Positions 15,062 to 27,080 are shown, counted from the first letter of the stretch. The stretch: 64,000 bases of DNA from Artocarpus heterophyllus (GCA_025403435.1 CM046338.1:22838392-22902391), one strand, 5' to 3'. Notes: generated by a model from the sequence alone, not told the origin. Translations and numbers: made by a program.

Positions 15062-15886
15062 GCGTTTGGGAATAGGATCATCGAAGAGAGAGAAGAGAGT
15101 GCTACTGTTTTTTATTTCTTGGACAGAAAGTGCAGTTCCCAGAAGGCTGATTCTAGCTTTGTTATCCTTTTATAATATGTTGTTCTCATTTTGGATTTGT
15201 CTTAAGAAGATGAGGAGTTTAAATGATCCAATTTCTTTTATATTTGTTTTGAGAAGTTTTTATTGTTACTATAATGCATTCTTTTTTGGGTTTTGGCAGC
15301 CCCACTTGCCTAAGTTATTTATGAACCTCTTAGGATCAGGGGCTCGTTAAACGCCATTTGATTCGTTCTTGATGTGATGATATAATAAAACAAAGGCATA
15401 CGCTCCTCGCACTTTGAAGATAGAGCCATCAGAAAGCTGAATACTGGTTTTTCTATACAGGCAATGAACCTTATGGTTCGGATAGAATATGACCAAAGTG
15501 CTTGTTGATTGATTAGTCATTTCTCTTGTAGGCAAGCAAATTTGCTTGACATGCATAATTACTGAGCTTGTATTCTGCTTTTATAAGCGAGTAGTTTTTT
15601 GTTAGCTTCCTATAATTAAACAATCAGTTTCATCTACGTCACGAAGTTCTATGCATAAATAAATATTACCGACGGTCCGTTAAGGCAGACAAGGGTTTCA
15701 GTAACATTTACCCGCTAATATGTGTCAAACATATTACTTTGACCAATTTACAGAGCTGAATCGTCTCAAACAGCAGACGTCTTCTGTAACAACACACACA
15801 CAGAGACAGAGAGAGAGACTCTTGTAACATCAAATTTGAGACAAACTTCCAAGCAGAAAAGAAAGCAAACGGATAGTAGTTTGAGT
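15062..15886. other. 3' UTRs between actin and the ENTH gene
   Basis: The two genes converge, so this 825-bp stretch holds both 3' ends. A CA/GA-rich microsatellite-like run lies at about 15790-15817. No other gene is visible. Confidence 0.6.
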
Positions 15887-17007
15887 TTATATCCCAGAAG
15901 AAAGCAGGGATTTTGTTGTGTGATGTTCACTGTCACAAAATGGGTGATTTCCTCGGGGGTTCTCGTCTCCTGTGCTCAGCCCAGAGTCCGAAGCCTCATC
16001 TTCCTTCATAGACTCTGAGTTCCTAATTTCCTCGCCACTCTTGTGTGCTGACATTTTCTCTTCATTTAGATGATCATTATAGTAAGAATTGCACCTGCCA
16101 TATACTTTAGAAGGAAAGCCTTTGTCCATGGAAGATGAGCGCTGGATGAAGCTCCCGAACCCTTCGATTCCTCGAGTCAAATTACGAGCTATGGCTCTTT
16201 CTTCATTGAGAAACGCCGAGTTTTCGATAAGCCTCGACACTCTATCAGATAACTTGTTAACACATAACCCCCAATTGAACCTGCAAGTTTAACACAAAAG
16301 GGTGTCATTGCATTGGGACATTGAATGTATGCACTAAATTCTGATCAATGACATTACTATGTCAAACAAATACCAACCCTTTCTCATCTATATACTGAAA
16401 ACGTCCCATCTCCTTGATGACATCTATATCATCCTTAAACTCCTCAGAAACTCTAAGTGGTCCATGAGTCAAAAGGTGTTCCAATAAAATTAGAGCCTTG
16501 TAAGTTTCTCTCCAGTTGTTTCTATCAAAGTTCAGAAACCTGAATAAGCAATTCAAAAGAGTTAATGCAAATTTGCAAGGACAAGTACAGTTTCAATCAA
16601 TTTTCCAACATGATCAGAAAGATCACTACTAATAACTATGTTTACCTGCTGTGCAGAATCTCCACAATCCTCCAATAATCGTCAACTTCAAAGGCAGCCC
16701 TTGATATGACCCCTATGGCACGTGTGTCTGGTGGCCAAGTATTCCCATTTGTGGCTTCTTCTGTCATTCTAGAAAGACCCCAAAACCAATATAAGAATAC
16801 AACATACCAGAAACAAAATGCAAAAACCAATATAAACCAATTTATATATATACATATACATATATATAAACACTATTAAAGAAGGAAAAAAACTTACAGT
16901 TGTGCAGGTGTTACATCAGTCAGAGCCAAACGAGCGGTTTTTATCTTGTCCTTGAAGAAGGAGGAAGCTTGCTTCTTTAATTCATGGAAAAATGGAGTAC
17001 TGCCCAT
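15887..17007 (-). CDS. ENTH-domain (epsin-like) protein, four exons, 262 aa
   Basis: On the minus strand, exons 17007-16898, 16768-16646, 16539-16378 and 16280-15887 join in frame (110+123+162+394 nt) to 262 codons plus TAA. The protein starts MGSTPFFHELKKQASSFF. The ENTH fold covers about residues 20-155, with EEATNGNTWPPDTRAIG, YWRIVEILHSR, TYKALILLEHLLTHGPLRV and DEKGFNWGL. ENTH domains bind phosphoinositides and recruit clathrin-coat partners at the plasma membrane, trans-Golgi or endosome. The tail (from about residue 160) has the conserved LTRGIEGFGSF and is otherwise acidic and Ser-rich, without obvious clathrin-box or NPF repeats. That fits the short plant ENTH/VHS-family proteins rather than full epsins. 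The donor of intron 3 is GTTGGT, weaker than usual, but it is required for the conserved GFNWGL. Confidence 0.9.
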
Positions 17008-17579
17008 GTTTTTCTGGTTTGAAAGGATCAACATGCTTGACGGAAGAAGGAAAATAATGATTCATTTTTTGTTTTAGATTTCTTTATGAGACATTTATGT
17101 ACGTAAGAAGAGCAACCACTCCACAACGAACGAGAAAAAAATAAAGGAAAAGAATTACCAACTTCGCTTTGAAAGTCGTTCTGGTATCTGTATGTGTATT
17201 TAGAAGATTAGGGGAAATAGATTTAAAAATATTCCAGGTGATGCAAGATAAGGAAGTGCATATGGTCATAGAAAAGAAGGTTTCAAACTTTAGACCATGA
17301 GGTGACATCTGTACGATCATTTTACTATATTTTTTTTTTCTCTGCAAGATAATCTACAATCTATATCTATAATTAATAACAATTATAAAAAGAGAGAATG
17401 CTCTTTTCGGGAAATTCCACTCCATTTTATTTTATTTTTAATTTTTAGTCTCTCCTTTCTCTTTCTCCTCCTCCTCCTTTTGCCTTCCTTGTTCCCTTTG
17501 TTTTCTTTTGCCCCTCCTCTTTATTAATATATATAAATATAGACACACACACTCACACACACAGCTGCAATTAGTTAAT
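17008..17579. other. ENTH gene upstream region
   Basis: AT-rich, with a CT-rich run (17445-17520) and a CA-rich microsatellite (17543-17561). No gene seen. Confidence 0.5.
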
Positions 17580-18179
17580 TAGGCGACGCTAATTGGACGA
17601 TGGTTTTCATGAACAACGTGGCATTTGTATTTTCCGCTTTTCAGATTTTTGTGCCTACTTTAGACTCCATCGTCTAATGTTATATGTTATGACGGTTTAC
17701 AATAAACCATCGTCTAATGTATTTTATAACCCCAATTCAAAAATCAAAACTCTCTTTGAAGATAAAACCTCTCTTATTCTCAACGTCGTCCTTGTCCTCA
17801 TCATTCTCATCGCGTTCGAGTTAGTATGCCGCTCATTGTCCTCTCTCACTCTCAACGCCGCCTCATCATCCTTCCACGCCTCTTTGCCACCATAGCCGTA
17901 GACTCTCCTTGCTTTCATATACATCGCCATCGTTTCCTCGCCAGCCGCTCGTCGTCACCGTTGCCGCTACCGTTGGTAATATTATTAGTTTATATTTTGC
18001 ATTAATTTTAGGTTTGTTTTCTATATATTGTTATTTGTTTAATAGCTTTTTTCATTAGTTGCTTAGTTCATAATTAGGTTTTTATATGTAGGTTTTGTGA
18101 ATAGATTTGTTGTAATTACAAATAATTTGAAGGTGGTTATAACTTATCTATTGAATTTGCTTAGGGATTAGACATGATT

Positions 18180-18470
18180 CATTTGGGTATGTTAGTTTTA
18201 ATTTTTTTTTTTAGTTTTGCTAAATTATTTCGATGTTGATTTAGGATTATCAGTTTTAATATTTTTTGTGTTACTTTTAGTTCTATAGTTTTAGTGCTGT
18301 TGGTTTTTATATGTTAGTTTTAGTTTATAGGTTAGTCTCAGTGTTATTATATATTAGTTTTATATGTTGGTTTTATACGATAGTTTTAGTGTTATATTAA
18401 TAATTTTAATAAATGTTGGTTTTTATGTTAGTGTGTGTCAATTTTCATATGTTGCTATGTTAGCATGTGA
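18180..18470 (+). repeat. Degenerate TATGTTAGTTTTAG-type repeats
   Basis: A T-rich stretch in which variants of ATGTTAGTTTTA and ATGTTGGTTTTTAT recur about ten times without a strict period, in the apparent intron of the CACTA-like relic. Confidence 0.5.
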
Positions 18471-18510
18471 TTTTAATGAATATTATTAGTTATTGCTTAA
18501 GAATGCAACA

Positions 18511-19070
18511 TGTCAGATAACGAATTCGTTGACATGGAGGAGGAATAATTGGTCAGAAAGATAATTATGAGCTCCAAAAAAGGGAGCCATTTAATTTGGA
18601 TGTGGATGGAAAAAAGAAGAGCAACCTTGATGAAACATGTGTCAAAAAATGCAAGTTGAATTTGACAAAAAGAATCAAAGTTGATGACAAGCGCATTCGA
18701 GAGCACGTGCCTATAACAATAAAGGATTGGAGAGAGAAGACCAATAAGGACGTTCCACATTTGGCAAGCTATTATTGCATCCTTAGCCATTCTCAAGACC
18801 ATGAGGAATTCATTGATGACAAGTGCCTCTAAGATGGCAAAGGGTTTTCATTGAAGGCCACAAAAAGGACCTCAATGTTTTCAAGCTATGGGCAAAAGTA
18901 ATTATAAACTACGCTTCTATTAATTTGGACCAATGAAGGGAGTTTATGAAACATAAACTTAGTAAGGAGCAAATGGAGATATCAAAAAATGCAAAAGAGA
19001 GAAGAGATGAATTCAATCTCAAGCACTTGTAGGGTCATTCAAGATATAACAAAGTGGAGCATGAATAAGT
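18511..19070 (+). pseudogene. Broken Ptta/En-Spm-like transposon ORF
   Basis: Reading-frame pieces separated by stops and small shifts encode a Lys/Glu-rich protein: DWREKTNKDVPHLASYY, then KKDLNVFKLWAKVIINYAS, then RREFMKHKLSKEQ-like and RRDEFNLKHL. The order fits the plant-specific Ptta domain that accompanies CACTA transposons. Similarity is judged by eye only. Confidence 0.4.
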
Positions 19071-19739
19071 AAGTAAAATTTGTTTACTTCATTTATACAA
19101 ACTTTGTAATCTTTATACAAAATTTAAATAATGTCATCTTTAACGCAGATGAGACTAAACAACATCACTATGCCTCCTCCTCGTCACATTATTTAGAAGT
19201 TCATCTAACAAGAAGGATTGAATTTTTAAATCCGAGATGCAAAGAGATTGGCTAACGAATTATAAATTACTTAATCTTTTTAACTTTTACTATTTCAATT
19301 TTTGCATTTACTGTTAATAGTTTTAACTTGTATTAATTTTGTGATTAATATATGATGATTATGAACAATAAATGCCCCAAGGCACATTCAAATATCAAGG
19401 GATGCATGATATATTGACCTCCGCATTGGACAATCTTGAACATTTGGGACAAGTACGCGGTCAATCTCAATTTATCAAGTAGTCCTAATATTTTCATTCC
19501 ACTCGAAGCTTGAAGCCTAACAAAGAGTATATTGAGCTGCGTAAGAAGGGTAGAAATGATGTAGTGTAAATTCTTCGAGTGGGAGGAGAGCATGAGAAGT
19601 CAAGCTCGAGGGAATTCCACCTCCCATAGGGAATAAAACGCAGCTCCTATGGTAGAACAATGCACCAGTGCCAAGGCAAGTTGCACAATTCATACCAAGC
19701 TAACACCATCTACGAAGTTGCTATTAGATAAGCATAAAC

Positions 19740-21891
19740 ATGATGGAATTTTAAAAAATTTTAAATCAAAGCCTTTTTCTAAGTAACAAGTTAGAAATAC
19801 TATGCACATAAATTAATTAATATCTTACATAACTCTTAGAATTGGAACCACACTTTTGACAAGAAAAACATCAACAGAACTGCCACTAAGAATTGCATCC
19901 ATAAGAGCTTCAACCAAATAGTTTTCTTTGCATTTCTGTTTTCTATGACTAGAATACGAGTAGGCACACGTCGTTCAATTCCCCTACTAGTAACGTCTCT
20001 TTCCAACCATAAGAGAAAACTAAGAGCTAAGGTTTAGGATGTTGAACAATAGCCCAATGGGAGTTTTAGAGTTTCTCTCTCTAGGATACTTTCGCTAAAT
20101 TTCTCTAGTCATCTAAATAACAATGGAAACAAGTATCATATTTATAGTGGCTGGTAGGGAGTCAATTCTACTTAGATAAGGCTTCTACATTCAAAACTGA
20201 GTCAAAATCTATATCAAAACACATGAAATACACGTAACAGGATTATGCCCGATTGGCTTGCCGGTCCCGACCATCGGTTTACCTGTTGTACCGTTTTACA
20301 TAATTAAGTTATGCTTCACTGGCAAGCAGGACAAAGGCATTGGCCTGCTCGTGCACCAAATTTTACAAACTTCTATATCTTATTCTACACAGGAATCTTA
20401 GATAAAGCCTCAGTTTTAATTTAAATAACTCAATAGAGAAGTTATCTGATTAAAACAGTCATATATAGATAATCTCATATTAAATAACTCAATAGAGAAG
20501 TTATCTGATTAAAACAGTCATATATAGATAATCTCATATCAAATAAAATATATTCAAATAATTCAATATGTTTATTTTGAACTAATTCATAAAATTAATT
20601 CAACCAATAAACTAATATAAATTATTAAATCCAATCAACTGAATTTAAACCAATCTAAGAATTAACATAAATTATCAATATGTAGGACAAGTACGCCGTA
20701 TCATTACAGGAAATATTAAGAGCTAGCAAAGGAGACTCAATTGACATATATAGATCAACTCTTATAATTATAAAATAATATGTCTCCGACAAGTTCATTT
20801 TATAATTATCAACTCTTAAGCTATTTCACAAAAAGCTTAAAGATGCACTTTTGAACTATATAAATTATAAAACTCCAATAAGTCAATCATCTATGATATA
20901 TCATAATGTGTAACATCCCCATAGGATATTCATAATCGACTTAAGGATAAAATTCCATTTTACTTGCCCGATTATTTTTATTTTATGTTCTATTATCTCA
21001 CCATTAGAAAACTTATTATTCATAACTAATATAAATAGTATACCATTTAGTTACACCTATATATTCGAATGGTTGAGCGCTCTAGTTTTTCTATTACAGA
21101 ATAATGCCTATAAGGGCATCCCTTTAACTCTACAAAAGAGCTATGGCTTCCATATCCATAAATATCAAGTCTACGTTAATCAAGAGTCATGTCTCTAATG
21201 CACCAGCATGCGTACCTTCATATAATTCAAGATGTCATCCTTTCGTACATCAAAAGACACAAGTCAAGAATATGAGCCCATTAATTTATTTCGGGATTAA
21301 GATATGATACATATGATTGTCTAAAGTGAATTTATTTAAACAAACAAAATTATAAATCAAATCAATTCAACTTTTGTCCTTGTTCAATATATCGTTACCT
21401 ATGACAACATACTAATGTTTCTACTTGCAGAGTCTAACTCCAATGACTAAGACAAGCCATCTCTCGTTAGAGATGTAGACAACATAACAATCTTTACACG
21501 AGTAAAGGATCCAACTTTATTCCCTCGATTGCGGACCTTTTAATTTAAACTATGACCTTTAACATTCATATTTATAAATAATTTATGCATCATATGCATG
21601 ATCTTAAAAGGTTTACATTGATAGGGCATAGCTTTCACTTTTGGAAGAGCCATTTGTTAGACATGGGGCTCTAACTCCAATGACTAAGACAAGCCATCTC
21701 TCGTTAGAGATGTAGACAACATAACAATCTTTACATAAATAAAGGATCCAACTTTATTCCCTCGATTGCGGACCTTTTAATTTAAACTATGACCTTTAAC
21801 ATTCATATTTATAAATAATTTATGCATGATATGCATGATCTTAAAAGGTTTACATTGATAGGGCATAGCTTTCACTTTTGGAAGAGCCATT
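19740..21891 (-). repeat. Copia-type LTR copy C (minus orientation, left-truncated and duplicated)
   Basis: Read on the minus strand, this region follows the same order of landmarks as the two plus-strand LTRs at 21.9-26.3 kb. These are the CTTAAGTCGATTATGAATATCC block, the TTATAATTAT inverted repeat (about 20760-20815), a TATAAATA box (about 20137), a leader-like part, and a terminal TTTAAAATTTTTTAAAATT near 19750. Two internal tandem duplications are present. The exact ends are not preserved. Sequence divergence from the plus copies is high, so this is the oldest insertion of the three. Confidence 0.7.
20424..20540. repeat. 58-bp tandem duplication inside LTR copy C
   Basis: The segment AAATAACTCAATAGAGAAG ... 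AATCTCATAT occurs twice in direct tandem, essentially identical, which implies a recent local duplication inside an old LTR. Confidence 0.85.
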
Positions 21892-21903
21892 TGTTAGACA
21901 TGG
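21433..21903. repeat. 237-bp tandem duplication at the LTR C / LTR A junction
   Basis: Two direct copies start TCTAACTCCAATGACTAAG at 21433 and 21670 and end TTGTTAGACATGG at 21666 and 21903. They differ at only about five positions. Both include the first 12 bp of the plus-strand LTR that begins at 21892, so the duplication probably followed that insertion. Confidence 0.85.
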
Positions 21904-22619
21904 TGCCCTTAAGAAGTAAAATGTAGTAATATGTTTTTGAAGATATTTTATCAATGAAGAGTTTATTTATTGTTCATATACCAAATGTTGTTCTCTTTAC
22001 GTTCATTTCTGTTGAATGTATGTAAGCAAACAAAAGTCTGAGACTGTCGGTCTAAACCTTTAAGAATCATGCATATGATGGACAGATTATGCAAAAGACA
22101 TGAATCTTAAAGGTGATGGTCTAAATCATAAGATCCGCAATTGAGGGAATAAAGTTGGGCGCTTTATTCATGCTAAGATTGTTATGTTATCTACATCTTC
22201 AACGAAAGATTGCTTGTCTTGGTCATCGGAGTGGGACTCCGTAAGTATAAACATTGGTACATTGTCATAGGTGACATGTATTGGATCGGGACATAAAGTT
22301 AAATTGATTTAGATTAATAATTTCGTTTGTGCAAATCAATTCATTTTAGACAATCATATGTGTTGTATCTTAATCTTGAAATGACTAATGAGTCTGTTAT
22401 CTTGACTTATGTCTTTTGATGTACCAAAGGGTGACATTCTGATTTAATAATGGTACGTATACCGATACGTTGGAGACTTGACTCTTGATCGCGTAGACTT
22501 GTTATTCATAAATATGGAATCCATAGCTCTTTTGTAGAGTTAATGATATTCTTTTATATGCGTTATCCTGTAATTGAAAGACTAAAGTGCTTAACTATTT
22601 GGATACATAAGTGTAACCT

Positions 22620-23070
22620 CCATTTTCAAAATGCCCCAATTTCAATTCTTATTTGAAAAACACATTAATTTAGCCAAAGAATCTATAGTGAATTGAAAAA
22701 CTTATTAAAACGTATGGCTAGTTTTTTATGCCACTTCTTGGGTGAAAAATACACTAATTTAGCAATAGAAACAATAATGCAAGGAAAAAATATGTTAAGA
22801 CTTATTCACTTTTCAAAGCATACCCTTGTTTTTTTTTTCTTGTGTGAAAAACACACAACTGTAGCAACCAAAAAAAAAATAGTGAATTGAAAAACTAGAT
22901 AAAACTTGTCTCTTAAACACACTAATTTAGCAATAAAAACAATTGTCAATCAACAATACAAGTTAAAACTTTTGTATTTTTTTTAAGCACATCTCCATCT
23001 CAATTCTTGGGTGAAAAACACACTAATTTCGCTATTGAAATATATGTGCATTGAAAAATGTCTTTGGATA
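22620..23070. repeat. Degenerate ~110-bp tandem repeats (GGTGAAAAACACACTAATTTAGC)
   Basis: Four or more diverged copies of a unit containing GTGAAAAACACACTAATTT, then AGCAATAGAAAC, then ATTGAAAAA. The block interrupts LTR A between GTGTAACC and TGGATACTAAG-type sequence that is continuous in the sister LTRs. Origin unknown. Confidence 0.65.
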
Positions 23071-24285
23071 CTAAGTTTTCCATTGGTGAGATAATGAAAT
23101 GTAAGATAAAATAATCGGGAAGGTAAAACAGAATTTATCCTTAAGTCGATTATGAATATCTTATGGGATATAACACATTATGATATATCATAAACGCTTA
23201 GCTTACTTGAAGCTTCGTAATTTTTATATAGTTTAAGAGTACAGCTCTAAGCTTTTAGTGGAGTAGCATTAGAGTTGATAATTATAAAATATGTATCTTA
23301 GATATTGTATTTTATAATTATAGGAGTTTGTGTTAAATATGTATGCCTTAAGAAGTAAAAATGTAATACGTTTTTGGAGACATTTTTATCAATAAAGAAT
23401 TTATTTATTTACATATACCAAATCTTGTCCTCTTTACGTTCATATTTGTTGAATGTATGTTAAGCAAACAGTAGTCTGAGACTGTTGGTCTAAACCTTTA
23501 AGAATTGGGCATATGATGGACTGATTATGCGGAAGACACGATTCTTAAGGTGACGGTCTAAAACATATGATTTGCAATCGAGGAAATAAAGTTGGGCGCT
23601 TTATTCATGCAAAGATTGTTATGCTGTCTATATCCCTATTGGGAGATGGTTTGTCTTGACCATCGGAGTTGGACTTCGTGAATAGAAACATTGGCACGTT
23701 GTTATAGGTGACGATGTGTTGGATCGGGACACAAAGTGAATTGATTTGGATTAATAATTCTGTCTTGGCAAATCGATTCACTTTAAACAATCATTTGTAT
23801 TGTATCTTAATCTTGAGATGGATAGTGGGCCCGTAGTCTCGACTTGTGTCTTTTGATGTACCAAAGGGTGACTCCCACATCTCAATAGTGGTATGCATGC
23901 CGGTACGTTAGAGGCACGACTCTTTGTAGCGTAAACTTGTTATTCATAGATATGGAATCCATAGCTCCTCTTTAGGAGTAATGATATCCTCTTATATGCG
24001 TTATCCTGTAATTGGAAAACTGGAGCGCTCAATCATTTGGATACATAGGTGTAACCGAATGGTATACTATATTTGGATGGTAAGTTTTCTAATGGTGAGA
24101 TAATGGAACGTAAGATAAAAATAATCTGGAAGGTAAGACAGAACTTGTCCTTAAGCTGATTATGGATTATCATATGGAGATACGATACACTTTGATATGT
24201 CATGGAGACTTAGCTATACGGGCTTCGTAATTCTATAAAGTTCGAGAGTGCAGTTCCAAGCTTTTAGTGGAGTAGCGTTGGAGTT

Positions 24286-24353
24286 GATAATTGTGAAATG
24301 TATATCTGGGATATTGGGTTTCATAATTATCAGATATACATTTCACAATTATC
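24286..24353. repeat. Perfect 23-bp inverted repeat in LTR B
   Basis: Arms 24286-24308 and 24331-24353 are exact reverse complements, separated by 22 bp. Both sister LTRs keep an inverted repeat at the same place (about 23272-23322 and 20760-20815), though its primary sequence differs. Confidence 0.9.
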
Positions 24354-24786
24354 GAGAGCTTGAACTTTATAGGTCCATTTTGGTCCCTTTTGTTAGCTCA
24401 CAAAATCCTGTAACGATACGGCGTGCTTTTTCAATAATTGATGACTTATGTCGGATTTATCAAATTGGTTTAAAATTTGAAAGAATCAAATAATTCATAT
24501 CTGTTTATTGGTTAAATTAATTTTGTAATAAAATTAATTTAAGATAAACTTGTTGAATTATGGGGATCGGATAATTCTTGTCTGTCTATCGGTTGATTTA
24601 ATTGGATAAATTAAATCAAGATAAGCTTGTAGAATTCTTGTGAATTGATTTATTTTCTTAGAGATTATCTTGATAAAGTTTGTTTTGATCAGATAACTTC
24701 TCTATTGGGTTATTTGAATCAAAACTGAGACTTTATCCTATAGAATCTCGGGTGGAAAATAAAAGATTCGTGGAGATATTTACACG

Positions 24787-24875
24787 ACAGTTCGGCATGT
24801 CGATCTACGTGTTTGGCCTGTCGATGGGGCCTGTTCGACCTGCCGATCAGGCTGTTCGGCCTGCCGATCAGCGAT
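24787..24875 (+). repeat. GC-rich TCGGC-NN-GCCGA array upstream of the LTR B TATA box
   Basis: Four to five imperfect copies of GTTCGGCCTGCCGAT, the reverse complement of the motif in the Ty3 LTR at 2681-2830. They lie about 110-200 bp upstream of the TATA box. Degenerate versions are at 25738-25830 (LTR A) and 20245-20350 (LTR C). Confidence 0.75.
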
Positions 24876-24986
24876 AAATAAGATTGTGCGTTTTCACGCG
24901 GATCTTATCAGATATTGATCTGAACTTGATTCTGTTTCGAGTTTTTGAGACCTAATCTGATAAGGACTGACCCTAGGACCAATCGC

Positions 24987-24994
24987 TATATAAA
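24987..24994 (+). promoter_or_regulatory. TATA box of Copia-type LTR B
   Basis: TATATAAA in the context CCAATCGC-TATATAAAGGGAG is the best core promoter in the LTR. Transcription would start near 25015-25025, making the upstream part U3. Confidence 0.65.
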
Positions 24995-26311
24995 GGGAGT
25001 AAGTCTCATGAGTTACTCAGATCAATTGAGAGATTAAGAGTGATACTCTTCTGGCGAGCATCTGAAAACTCCCTGAGAGCTTTTGTTCACAAATCACGAA
25101 CACTAGCTTTGGGTTCTCTTGATTGGTTGGAATGAGAGTCACCGGTAGAAGAGCTGTACGTGTGAGTCCACACTCACTCCGATCGTGAATAGAGAATAGT
25201 AAAGAAGACCAGTTGGTTGAGGCTATTCTAGAACGTTACTTCTCTTCATGGGTCGCGGAAGTTCTTCGGTACATAAAGGTTAGTAAGATCTGTTTAATTT
25301 ATACATATGGCATGTCAAACTTGTGTTTTGAAAAAATACTCTGATGTTAAAATTTCTTAAAATTTTCGCTGTGCACCTCACACTGTTTTTTCCAACAGCT
25401 TGAACTATATAGGTCCATCAGGTCTCCTTTGTTAGCGCATAATAAATCATGTAATGATACAGCATGCTTTTCCTATAAATTGGTGACTTATGTTAAATTA
25501 TTAGTTTGGCTAAAATTCGATAGGATTAGATTTAATAATTCATGTCTATTTATCGGTTGAATTAATTCAAGATAAACATGTTGAATTATTGGGATAATAT
25601 TTTATTTTCTATGAGATTATCTATATATGACTGTTTTGATCAGATAACTTTTCTATTGGGTTATTTAAATTAAAACTGAGACTTTATCTAAGAATCTCTA
25701 GTGGGAAATAAAAGATTATCAAGGATCATATTATCGCAAGTTCGACATACTGATCTGCTAGTTCGGTTTACCGATGGAGTAAGTTCGACAGAGCGATGGA
25801 TAAGTTTGGACTGCCGATCCAGCGATAATCTAATTACGCGTTTCAGACATAATTTTTATTAGAAGTTGTTACATATTTGAATTTTGAGGCCTTATTACAT
25901 GTCCGATCTCTACAAATAGGAGGCAAATTTTCTCAATTATTCAGATTTGTTGAGAAGTATAGAGTGAATACTCTAGTGTGAAAAACTCTAAAACTTTTGG
26001 AGAGCTATTGTTCACAATCAAGAACCTTAGCTCTAGGTCTTCTCAATTAATTGGAAGGAGAGTCACCAGAGAAAGAGTTGTATGACATATGACCACCCAC
26101 ACTCCGATCATGGATAGAGAATAGCAAAGAAGACTAATTGGTTGAGACTCTTTTGGAATGTTCTTCTCTACTCGAATTCAAGCCTACTTCGGTATACAAC
26201 AGGTTAGTAAGATCTGTGATTAATTTATGTATATAGCATGTCAAACTTGTGTTTTGAAAAATACTCTAATTTAAAATTTTTTAAAATTTTGTTGCATACT
26301 CGTTTCCAACA

Positions 26312-27080
26312 CCACTACTTTTACTGTTGTTTCCACTACTTTGGGATCCTTGTCCCTGCCACTAGTTTTGATTCCTCTTAGTCATCTTGCGATCATTTCC
26401 TTTACCCATATTCCTTCTCGCCTGATTTCCACAATAACTGCCTCGACACTCTGAGCAGCAACAACGACATCCACCAGAGAAGTGTTCCTAATAGTTGCCA
26501 CTTTTTCCTTGATGTCAGGTCTCAAGCCATTCTTAAACTGCACTATTTTGAGTATAGGATCTGCTGTAGGCTCATAAGCGTAGTATACCAACCCAACAAA
26601 TTGCCTGTAGTACTCATCAACTGTCAAACTCTCTTGTCTTAGTTGGGTGAGTTGCCTCATCATCTCAGCCTTATGTTGCTCATGTACATAGTTCCGTCAA
26701 AAAAGATTCTCAAATTGGTCCCACGTCATATTTTCTACGTCCTATGTCTGCTCAACAACTGTCCACTAGTTTTCAGCTGTACTAATTAAATAATTGCTAG
26801 TAAAAATGGCTCTATATTCTATAGGAACTCCATTAGTCCAGAACTTTCTCTTTATTTCATTGATCTCACTATTGGCCACTTGTGCCTGTCCACTTCGTTG
26901 AACTTAGGTTGATTCAATCTAGCAAAATCATGAAAACTAGCAGCCCTCCTAGACTCTGGGGTTGTCTTACCAAATCCTGGCATCCCCTAGGGGCTTCAAA
27001 CACTGCCATAAGTAGGTTCAAGGCATTCTCCAGAGGTGGTGTGGGCTGTGGGTTTGGAACATTTTCCTAAGACAGTGTGG
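26312..27080 (-). pseudogene. Ty3-type gag relic
   Basis: On the minus strand, TWDQFENLF, then NYVHEQHKAEMMRQLTQL, then RQESLTVDEYYRQFVGL, FKNGLRPDIKEKVA and VDVVVAAQSVEA follow the order of the retrotransposon gag (capsid) domain of plant Ty3 elements. The longest open piece is 26382-26663; the flanks are broken by stops. The C-terminal side is cut by LTR A at 26312. The matching pol and LTRs are not present. Confidence 0.8.

Larger units (their letters stand above)
17580..19640 (+). mobile_element. Decayed CACTA-like DNA transposon fragment
   Basis: The left part has repeated ACGATGGTTT / CCATCGTCTAATG / GACGGTTTACAATAAACC motifs (17595-17720), like the subterminal repeats of plant CACTA elements. 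A Ser/Ala-rich exon-like segment (17750-17975) ending in a GTAATA donor-like site follows. From 18511 a broken frame begins MSDNEFVDMEEE. It includes VPITIKDWREKTNKDVPHLA and SKEQMEISKNAKERRDEFN, which resemble the Ptta/En-Spm transposase-associated domain. Stops interrupt it repeatedly. I could not find CACTA termini or a target duplication, so the limits are approximate and the family call is tentative. Confidence 0.45.
23331..25397 (+). repeat. Copia-type solo LTR B, nested in LTR A
   Basis: 2067 bp, beginning TGTTAAATATG and ending TTTTTTCCAACA. It sits inside LTR A with flanks GTTTG (23326-23330) and GCTTG (25398-25402), a 5-bp duplication with one mismatch. LTR A resumes exactly where it was broken (GCTTGAACTATATAGGTCC). 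A TATATAAA box at 24987 follows CCTAGGACCAATCG. A perfect 23-bp inverted repeat lies at 24286-24353, and an array of GTTCGGCCTGCCGA motifs at 24787-24875. Confidence 0.85.
21892..26311 (+). repeat. Copia-type solo LTR A, split by later insertions
   Basis: Starts TGTTAGACATGG and ends TTTCCAACA (TGTT...AACA). The flanks CCATT (21887-21891) and CCACT (26312-26316) look like a 5-bp target duplication with one mismatch, which would make it a solo LTR. It is interrupted twice: by a block of degenerate repeats at about 22620-23070, and by a second, more intact LTR at 23331-25397. Without these inserts its length is close to 1.9 kb. No internal retrotransposon coding region accompanies it. Confidence 0.78.

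Noticed and set aside
20000..26300. CRISPR-like or satellite array in the Copia LTR region
   Set aside because: The repeats are explained by nested LTR copies and two tandem duplications; there are no uniform repeats with unique spacers, and the DNA is plant nuclear.
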